Shown here piece after piece: positions 56,323 to 64,000 of a stretch of DNA of 64,000 nt. The notes beneath the pieces were generated by a model that was given only the letters and a program-made list of their open reading frames with translations, did not search any database and was not told the DNA's origin. The stretch is taken from positions 313,543 to 377,542 of the forward strand of contig BCHH01000012.1 of NCBI GenBank assembly GCA_001599595.1. The letters are read 5' to 3'. The position numbers were made by a program, and so were the translations under genes. The stretch comes from Beverwykella pulmonaria. Its lineage: Eukaryota; Ascomycota; Dothideomycetes; Pleosporales; Melanommataceae. Positions within the stretch are counted from its first letter, which is position 1, and each line of letters opens with the position of its first letter.

Positions 56323-58344
56323 ATGACACGAGTCCCGGCCGCAAAAAGGCGGCGCATATCGCCTCCCGAATCCGAGTCCGATGACTCCGCTTCTGCTCCA
56401 CCAGAGAACTATAAGCCCGCTTTCATCTCCAATGCCTCCAAGTGGAATCTCGAGCAGGACTACGAACAGCGACCAAGGAAGATCAAGAAACAGAGGGAAA
56501 ACGTACGACTGCCTGTCAGGACCTCCGAGGGCTGGGTAGAGAGCAAAGCAGTACCGGTGGAAGCGACGGTAGAAGATGATTCAGACACTTTCCTTGGGTC
56601 GGAAGATGAAGAGCATGTTCCGGAGGAAGAGGTAGTAGAGGCGGAGCCAAAGGTGTCTGCGCGACAACAGATACTGGAAGCGAAGGAGGAGATGGCAAGG
56701 ATAGCAGGCTTGGTCAATGAGGACCCCGAAGAACACATAGGCTCTCTGAAAACTCTGGCGCAAATTGCAGCTTCAAAGAATACGACGGTCAGGAAGTTAG
56801 CATTGGCCACCCAAGTTGCAATTTTCAAGGACTTGATACCCGGCTATCGGATTCGTCCACTGTCGGAAGAAAACATGACCGACAAAGTCTCCAAGGAAGT
56901 GCGAAAACTCCGAGCATTCGAGCAAAAGCTTGTCTCGAGCTACCAGGCCTATGTCCAGGATTTGGCAAAATTGGCCAAGTCGACTGGGACTGACGAGTCT
57001 GCGAGTGTTGCGACTGTCGCCATCAGCTGTGCATGCAATCTACTGATAGCAGTTCCCCATTTCAACTTTCGTGGGGACCTGTTGAAGATAATCGTTGGCA
57101 AACTTAGCGCGAAGCGTGTGAATGGAGACTTCATCAAATGCAGAGAAACGCTGGAAACGCTATTCCGGGACGACGAGGACGGGAATGCCTCTCTGGACGC
57201 TGTCACCATGTTGACCAAAATGATGAAGTCCAAGAATTACCACTTCGACGAGAGCGTTCTCGACACATTTCTACACCTCCGCTTACTCTCCGAGTTCTCG
57301 CAAAAGGCTTCATACGATTCCGTGGATAAGCCCGAGGTGCAACGGTATCACGGCAAGAAGATCAAAGAGAAGCGCGAGTTCCGGTCCAAAAAACTGCGCA
57401 AGATGTTGAAAGAGCGCAAGGCAGTAGAAAAGGAGATGAAGGAGGCCGATGCCATCGTCGGCCACGAAGAGCGCGATAAGATCCAGGCCGATACTCTGAA
57501 GATGGTGTTCGTTGCCTACTTCCGAATACTAAAAGCACGCTCAAAAAAGCTCATGGGCGCTGTTTTGGAAGGACTGGCGAGGTATGCCCATCTCATCAAT
57601 CAGAACTTCTTCGGTGATATCCTGGAAGTGCTCAGAGACATCATCACTATCGCGGAGCTTTCAGCCATTGCCGACGACGATAACAGTGAAGAGGAGGAAG
57701 ACGACAATGACGATGAGGTTCCTGATAGAAATCTCACACGAGAGTCACTTCTCTGTGTCATCACTGCATTTGCCCTGTTACAAGGGCAGGATGCTGCCAA
57801 GGCAGCCAATACCCTCAAGCTGGATCTGAGCTTCTTCATCACCCATCTCTACCGCACGCTCCACCCGGTGTCCCTCAACCCAGACATCGAATTCGGTGCC
57901 AAGTCGCTTCATCTTCCTGACCCTCATGCTCAGCATACGATTGTAAACAAAGTCAACGTACAAACCACTATCGTCTTGCTCATCCGTTCCTTGTCCTCGG
58001 TACTTTTACCACCAGCTGCACTTCGAGCAGTACCTCCGATTCGAATTGCAGCGTTCTGCAAGCAATTGATGTCCATCTCACTACAGCTACCCGAGAAGTC
58101 ATGTATCGCGATGCTCGGTCTGCTCAACAGAGTGGCGAAGGCTCACGGTAAGAAGGTCACTGCTCTCTGGAATACTGAAGAGCGACGAGGAGACGGCGTA
58201 TTCAACGCTCTCAAGACAGAAATCGAAGGGAGCAACCCATTCGCAGGGACTATTTGGGAGGGCGAAATTCTGCGAAGACATTACTGTCCGACGGTGCGAG
58301 AAGCGGTTCTCGGGATAGAGAAGAAAGTTATGGAGGCGAGATAG
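56323..58344 (+). CDS. NOC3: Nucleolar complex-associated protein 3 (Noc3)
   Basis: An intronless frame of 673 residues from the ATG at 56323. The N-terminus is basic (AAKRRRISPP) then very acidic. The NOC3p domain follows at about residues 125-220 (QQILEAKEEMARIAGLVNEDPEEHIGSL read in parts, with AIFKDLIPGYRIR). A coiled, Lys/Glu-rich block lies near 355-390 (KKIKEKREFRSKKLRKML). The CBF/Mak21-type domain fills the C-terminal third. Noc3 pairs with Noc2 to move pre-60S ribosomes from nucleolus to nucleoplasm and also takes part in replication licensing. Length and order match yeast and fungal orthologues. Confidence 0.92.
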   Translation: MTRVPAAKRRRISPPESESDDSASAPPENYKPAFISNASKWNLEQDYEQRPRKIKKQRENVRLPVRTSEGWVESKAVPVEATVEDDSDTFLGSEDEEHVPEEEVVEAEPKVSARQQILEAKEEMARIAGLVNEDPEEHIGSLKTLAQIAASKNTTVRKLALATQVAIFKDLIPGYRIRPLSEENMTDKVSKEVRKLRAFEQKLVSSYQAYVQDLAKLAKSTGTDESASVATVAISCACNLLIAVPHFNFRGDLLKIIVGKLSAKRVNGDFIKCRETLETLFRDDEDGNASLDAVTMLTKMMKSKNYHFDESVLDTFLHLRLLSEFSQKASYDSVDKPEVQRYHGKKIKEKREFRSKKLRKMLKERKAVEKEMKEADAIVGHEERDKIQADTLKMVFVAYFRILKARSKKLMGAVLEGLARYAHLINQNFFGDILEVLRDIITIAELSAIADDDNSEEEEDDNDDEVPDRNLTRESLLCVITAFALLQGQDAAKAANTLKLDLSFFITHLYRTLHPVSLNPDIEFGAKSLHLPDPHAQHTIVNKVNVQTTIVLLIRSLSSVLLPPAALRAVPPIRIAAFCKQLMSISLQLPEKSCIAMLGLLNRVAKAHGKKVTALWNTEERRGDGVFNALKTEIEGSNPFAGTIWEGEILRRHYCPTVREAVLGIEKKVMEAR

Positions 58345-58943
58345 CTGTAACTCCGATAATACGATATCACTTTCAACATGAAATTTTTGGTTCCTTTTCG
58401 TGTTTGCCACCATGGCTGGGGTGGGTTTCGAACGGCACTGCCACGACCGCCACGATGCTAGATTCCCGATGCTAGCTTAGTGGCTCAACTCAGCCTTATT
58501 CCCAGCCGCCCCTAGTTGGACGCCTTGCAGCGAGCGCTCCAATGGAGATGATTATACGATGTAATTGGGAAATTAGGTCAGTTGTGGTGCAGCTATTTGC
58601 ACCGTCCGGCTTGAAGGTTTGATTTGTCCGACCGTATACAGCCCCGAACTGAGACTAAGTATCGACCCCAAACGATGTTCAAACACAGCGCCTGGCTCTT
58701 CAACTTAATGGTAAATACTCTTGTTGATCTCCACAGCTGCGGATTTGCTAATAACAGGTTTCCCCTATGAGGAGCATAAGAACGTGTATCTTGATAAATG
58801 TTCATTGTTGCCCCCAGCAGCCTTGCGCTACCGCATATCAAACTGACTTCGTGTCTACTTCTCCATCTATTCCTCCCCTCTATCCTCTATAATACCTTTT
58901 TCCTTCCCAAAGTTCTGCCTGTGTACACAATACATTTAGCAGA
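58345..58943. other. Intergenic with a tRNA-like element
   Basis: The tRNA-like element is at 58413-58507 (-). The 3' part (58850-58940) is a CT-rich leader of the lectin-like gene. Confidence 0.45.
58413..58507 (-). pseudogene. Degenerate tRNA or tRNA-derived element
   Basis: On the minus strand, 95 nt start GGCTGGG and end CCCAGCC plus A, a perfect 7-bp acceptor stem. A D arm GGCT-GAGTTG-AGCC (box A-like) and a GTTCGAAACC box B-like word lie at the right places. The length suggests a tRNA of the Ser/Leu type with a long variable arm or intron. The T stem GTGCC/CCCAC has two mismatches and the anticodon stem GCTAG/CTAGC leaves a 10-nt loop, so it is probably a pseudogene. An internal CTAGCATCG duplication may be the damage. 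Confidence 0.4.
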
Positions 58944-59979
58944 ATGGCGAACTTCAACTCGAGTTACTGGTATCACCTATATGTGAACGGAAACGACGGT
59001 GCAGCATTAACAGGCACAAATCTCTACGACAACAATGGTACAACAGGCGCCGTGTTCTTCAAACCTGCCGCTACGGGCAACACAACACAAAGATGGCAGT
59101 GGTACGGCGTGACATCTACCACCTACATTTTGCGATGCGAAGAAGGCGGCCCCGACGCCTTTCTCTCCACCAAATACGAGCCTAAAGAAACAACACCCGG
59201 ACAAACACAAGCGCTGATGGTCAGAAACAATGTGTCGGACGATTCGATGTACTGGACAGTGTCGCCCTGGGGCGATGGTACCTTCTTCCTAACGAATTCT
59301 GAAAATGGAACGAGTTGGCACCTGCAGAAAAAAGTATCGGGTTTACTAGCATTGAGCTCGAATGTCACGGCGCCACAAAATGGACAGCGGTGGAGCTTCA
59401 AGGCTATAGAACCTATCAACGATGACAGGTTCTCCGCCATTAATGTAAGACCAATCAAAGAGTTTGCGTTGCCAGAACGCCTCACTGATGAGTGTTTAGA
59501 TTCCGTCTATGACGACTTCGGTTCCACCCACGAATCCTACTGGCTCTCCCGCCGCACCTACAGACGCCACACTAAGTTCGAGCGGTCTCTCAACCGGCGC
59601 TAAAGCTGGCATCGGTATTGGTGTTGGCGGTATCGCGCTCATTGCGCTGGTAATCCTCGCTTTATTCCTCTGGCGGCGACGCAAGCAACCCATAAGCTCA
59701 TACGAGCAACTACAGAAACAACACGGACAAGATCAGCTCACCTCAAAACTGAACGGCGGACAAATGCATGAGTTGGGCGATGCATCACAGCGCGTTGAGA
59801 TGGGTGATGTGAACGAGGGCATCAAGTATGGTCATCTCGGGAATGTTGCGTATGAAATGCCGGGAAATCCGAAGCTAGGACAGCAGGAAAGAGAAGTTGC
59901 ATATGAAATGCCGGGGACGGTGCAAGCGGGGAGTCCGGTGGAGTTGCCGAGTACAGCGGTGCGTCCGGATGCAAGATGA
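58944..59979 (+). CDS. Ricin-B-lectin-like single-pass membrane protein
   Basis: Exons 58944-59444 and 59500-59979 with a 55-nt intron give 326 residues. Residues 1-165 have beta-trefoil signs: WYHLYVNG at the start and repeated QRW words (TTQRWQWYG, GQRWSFK), as in fungal ricin-B-like carbohydrate-binding domains. A Thr/Pro/Ser-rich stalk (about 168-200) leads to a Gly-rich then hydrophobic membrane helix (about 202-227) ending in WRRRKQ. The cytosolic tail contains two copies of VAYEMPG. No signal peptide is seen, so the lectin part may be exported in another way or the helix acts as a reverse anchor. It could sense glycans at the cell surface; this is inference. Confidence 0.72.
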
Positions 59980-61993
59980 TGTAAAGGGAGGGATGAGCTG
60001 GAATTATATATTGGAGGAGGGGAGGGATAAGCCGAGAAAGAATTTGCGGAATCTTGCAAGGAAGTTTCGAAATTCCTGCCATGTTGAGAGAGGACGGGAT
60101 GCGGACTCGATGGTACGGCGGCCTTCGAGCGGACTTTACTGTCTTCGCTTGGGGTAAGCGACACAAAGGACTCCCAACAATCTCTTGGGAAGATGAGAGG
60201 TTTGAAGACTAAAGGAGGTGACCAATGGTTTAAAAAAAGGCGCTTGAGGCGCTTAATTGGGGAAGGGGAGATGACCCCGAGGTGCACGTGAGGATACCCA
60301 TTCGATTTACGCATATTTATATCACATACTTCAACCTTTACCCCAAACAAACCTGTATCGATCACGACGAACGCCCTATTCCGCGGGTACATGCACATTT
60401 GCCTCCTTTAATGACAAGTGGGCATCAATCCTCACCAACTATTACATCAGCTTCTCACTAGCTTCATCTCATATTATCAACGATGGTATTTCACAAGGCC
60501 ATAAAACATTCGGCAAGAATTACGCCATCCGGTAAGAATGTCGGGCGCCCACAGACCAAATCCCCGGCACTTGATTAGCCGTGGTCAAGATCTCTTGTCA
60601 AATCTTGGTCTATCGCAACTTGGGCAACACAGAGGTCCCCTCTACCAGTTCCTCCTGCTGCGATCAATCTCCCCCCGCAAAATCTCTGCATCGGCTATCT
60701 TTATCTACATGTGTGTATATATTGGGACCGGGGGGACTTGGACTCAAACTGAGATTCAGATCGGCATTCGGACAGAGGGATTCGAGTCGGATGAATACAC
60801 AGCCTTCCGGACACAGCGTTTAGAGTTCTCACCGTTTCTCGAAGTTCCATCGCGACTTACAAGGTTCGAAAGAGAGGCATAATCAAGGTGAGGCGAGGTT
60901 CGTATTCACGATGGTGGAAGTGCTTCTTATATTCGGCTGCAGGGATTATATATGAGGACTACTGCCGGCAGAATGCAACGCATGGGATTTATATATGATG
61001 GACGGCTGACTTAAAGTTTTGATGCATTACCCCAAAGTGCACAACATGTACTGCTTATGCTGCTAATTTTATTTTGTAACTTCTCCAATATCTGGTCTTC
61101 CGTCATCGTTATGTTGGTTTCTCTCAAAGTCTTCCTTCACTCGACCTCCTGAGGGCAATAATCTTAATTCCTACAAGTATGTTAGCATGTATTCTTTGAC
61201 TCAAGCATTCGTCCAGTTTCTGTGACTGGGTGAATTGATATGCATTCACACATGTTCACTCCATCACTCTCTACATTGATCGGCTTGATATCTCCTTGGA
61301 CAGAGATCGTACCATGGGGCCTCTTATTCTTGCGCCTCGCGCTTGTCCATAGCCACTCAGCAGCCCTTCCAAGATTAAGCTTAAATTTGCATCCTCAAAT
61401 AACATCCTTACTCATGGGCATGGCAACAAGAAGCCGACTTGGCATCTGGACGCTTGGGGAAGAACTTCCGATGAAGTAGGCGTCTCCCTCACATCTGCAT
61501 TATCTCTACCTAGGCATCAGTAAGAAATTCGCCTGTAATGGTCCACTGGTGTGTTAGAATACATATTCAATAGCACCCTCTCCAAATCTATGCCTTCCCC
61601 AACGCCCTGTCGTAAGCCGATGCTCATATCCGTCCTATATTAGCGGCATCCTCATGCCGGGCCTGAGCACCTACTCCAATCTTCTTACCCCACAGCTCCC
61701 AGATCTGATTATATTGGTGACCATCTGCCGGTCCTATCACGCGCTATATATTGATGTTTTGCTGTGGCGTCCACGACTTTGTTCACGTTTTTGATTGCCT
61801 CCTTATATGAAAGATGAGCAAATGAAGCATGCACGAGCAGTGTGAGCGGCTCGGATGCCGGTCGCGGCCCAGACAAGGGGGCTTACTCACTCACACACCC
61901 AATATGTATGTGGTATAAGTTGGAGGGGGTCTTCTCCAACAAAAACGATATTTCGTGCAAACCAAGACGCTGTAAGGGATCCATCTGTCGTTC
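59980..61993. other. 2-kb gene-poor stretch
   Basis: A frame at 60538-60882 (+) has poor protein character. Other open frames (61240-61479, 61855-62088) are unsupported. No RNA gene or repeat was recognised. Confidence 0.45.
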
Positions 61994-63378
61994 ATGATGG
62001 TGCACGGCTTGTCCCTGAGGGCGTTGTATGCTCTTCTGGTTTCGGTGTCGTTTCTGACTGCACTTTGTGCAGCGGATGCGGTGAGTGATTTACAGACGAA
62101 AGGGAGGGCGGCAGTGGATGCACAGATTGCGAAGTCGAAGACTTGTACCAAGGATAAGCTGCAGGTGCGAAAGGAGTGGTAAGCCAAACCTATGTTGACA
62201 TTTGCGAGCTGCGCTAATAGAAAGTGATAGGGGCGACATTTCCGCTGCTGAAAAGAAGGCGTATATCGCTGCCGTCTTGTGTATGAACCCTGGTGTCAAG
62301 TAGTGTTGGGAAGAAGCTAAATAGTCGTCAGGCTTCATCCAGAAACCGTCTAAGCTCAGCGCAACAAACTACCCCGGAGCCAAGTCTCGCTATGACGATT
62401 TCGTGGCCGTCCATATCAAGAACTCACTGAGCATTCATGGAACCGTAAGTTACTCGCTCGCCCTATCCTTGGACGAACCAAGTAACAGTGTGCAAGGGAA
62501 ACTTCTTATCATGGCACCGATACTACACGTGGGCGTACGAGCAATCTCTGAGAAACGAGTGTGGGTATAATGGAACCCAGCCAGTGCGTGCTAAACTTTC
62601 TACTATCCTCGTTAGCCTTGTTATACTGACAGTCGCGAACAGTACTGGGACTGGGGCAGATGGGCATCCAGCCCGGAGACATCTCCTATCTTCGACGGAA
62701 GCGACACAAGCATGAGCGGACAAGGCATCAAGACCACTCACTCGAGCAACGGTCTGAAGCCTGCTGGTAACGGAGGAGGCTGCATCGAGAAGGGCCCGTT
62801 CAAAGACATGAAGGTGAATCTCGGGCCTATGGCCGCGATGGCCGACACCACACCACGTAAGTCGTTTTCGTCTTCTTCCACTGCCTCAATACTAATACGG
62901 CATAGCCAAGAATCCCCGCTCCGACGGCTTCGGCTACAATCCGCGCTGCATCAAACGCGACCTCTCTAACTACCTGACGGCCCGCGATGCCACCACCGCC
63001 AAGATTGCCTCTCTGATTACCGGCTCTGCAAATATCAACGCCTTCCAAACCAACATGCAATCCCAGAACGGTGTGCATAGTGCCGGCCACTTCACCATTT
63101 CCGGCGACCCCGGGTCGGACTTCTATGTGTCACCCGGAGACCCCGCCTTCTGGCTACATCATGGAATGATTGATCGGACGTGGTATATCTGGCAGACGCA
63201 GGACTTCGCCAATAGGCAACAGGTTATTGCCGGTGGCACGAGTATGTACGGCGGCGGAAAGGCGCAGACACTTGAGGATGTTGTAGATCTGGATGTGGTC
63301 AATATTGACGGGAAGACGTGGAAGATCAAAGAGTTGGTTAGCACTGTTGATGGGCCGTTTTGCTACGTTTATGAGTAA
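61994..63378 (+). CDS. Secreted tyrosinase-like dicopper oxidase
   Basis: Six exons (61994-62178, 62231-62280, 62332-62444, 62497-62583, 62643-62856, 62906-63378) with introns of 52, 51, 52, 59 and 49 nt give 373 residues in exact phase. A signal peptide covers residues 1-26 or so. The CuA site is His 106, His 114 and His 123 in FVAVHIKN, SIHGTGNFLSWHRYY; the splices restore WHRYY and QPYWDW. The CuB site is His 274 and His 278 in GVHSAGHF and His 301/302 in FWLHHGMIDRTW. Such enzymes oxidise phenols or catechols to quinones. The length is that of the short secreted fungal group, lacking the C-terminal lid domain of longer tyrosinases. No pathway partner is adjacent. Confidence 0.9.
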
Positions 63379-64000
63379 GGAGAGGCAGATAGAGAGACAT
63401 GAAATTTTCTAGCAGTGACAATAACTTGACTTTCTAGGCGTAGATACCTCCTAAACCACGTTTCAAATCTTATGATTTCGTGAAGAGGAACTAGGTTGTT
63501 GTTGAATTGTGATGAAATGTTTCACCTCAATCGATGTTGTGATGAGGTTGTTCGCCGTTCCTTCCCCAAATTCGGGGTGCAGCAAAAGAATCAGCCATGC
63601 AGAAGCGAACCTTCCTAGTTCGGCAATTCCAAACAGCTGTCGAATGCTGCTACATACAAAATCAATCACGGGGCTGTCCGGCTTCGGCGTAGAGCTGACT
63701 AACTAGCGCCACTCGTGCGCTCGCGCCTGCCGCTAACGGTGGATAAGTTCGCGCGTCGTCGCTGTTCCCTTTCTCTTTCTCTCCACAACCAGAATCTGAG
63801 CAGAGTGTACGTATCACCCCGACGCCCCCCTCCCGCAACCTACATCAGTACCATTCTTCACTTTATGTGTCGCAAACCCTGATCGCTTGCAACATCGCCG
63901 TCCGCTCTTCACTAATCTAACCCACCTCTAGATCCCAATGACAGACAAAACCATGACAGCAAGGTTCCCCCGCGGCTAATCACCCGGTGGTCTCTCTGGC
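63379..64000. other. Intergenic and likely 5' leader of a gene beyond the window
   Basis: From about 63740 the plus strand is CT-rich like a housekeeping leader, with a possible untranslated intron (GTACGT at 63808, CCTCTAG at about 63931) before an ATG at 63939. The frame from that ATG closes after 13 codons, so the true start is not seen. Confidence 0.3.

Overview
The window is nuclear DNA of a filamentous ascomycete (Pezizomycotina). Coding genes carry short 47-66 nt introns with GTAAGT-like donors, CTAAC-like branch points and YAG acceptors. The gene families are typical of that group: HET domain, UstYa/DUF3328, Zn2Cys6 regulator, fungal rhodopsin-like 7TM, TMEM184/Ost-alpha, secreted tyrosinase, NmrA-like. 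The class cannot be fixed from sequence alone; Leotiomycetes or Dothideomycetes would both fit. Gene models were built by hand by joining open frames at splice sites and checking phase, so most multi-exon models close exactly in frame.

Layout. 1-12 kb is accessory: a truncated NmrA-like reductase (-), a 38-residue peptide ending in a perfect CaaX box (Cys-Val-Val-Met) and holding seven cysteines, two unrelated 7-TM proteins (-), a 69-residue secreted peptide (-) divergent from a UstYa-type oxidase (+), and a 206-residue secreted protein with a Kex2-type site. 12-21 kb is gene-poor: an F-box protein, a decayed POT-family peptide transporter, a CACGTG-rich repeat tract and an intron-containing tRNA-Thr(AGT). 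21-42 kb holds metabolic and social genes: TMEM184-like protein, ACC-synthase-like aminotransferase, alcohol O-acetyltransferase, HET-domain protein, short-chain dehydrogenase, Zn2Cys6 factor, histidine acid phosphatase, secreted HExxH protease, ankyrin protein. 41.5-44 kb is repeat-derived and without genes.

44-58 kb is a conserved housekeeping block: t-SNARE TLG2 divergent from calmodulin, an INO80 complex subunit F-like protein, a MYND-finger gene and a protein relic, then three mitochondrial genes side by side (TCD-type tRNA dehydratase, endonuclease G, TIM13) and NOC3. 58-64 kb returns to accessory genes: a possible tRNA pseudogene, a lectin-like single-pass membrane protein and a secreted tyrosinase.

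The most interesting signals are the cysteine-rich CaaX peptide (a candidate lipopeptide mating pheromone precursor) and the UstYa gene flanked on both sides by small secreted proteins, one of them divergently transcribed, which together could be an undescribed dikaritin-like peptide locus. Both rest on sequence features and family knowledge; neither is shown by function.
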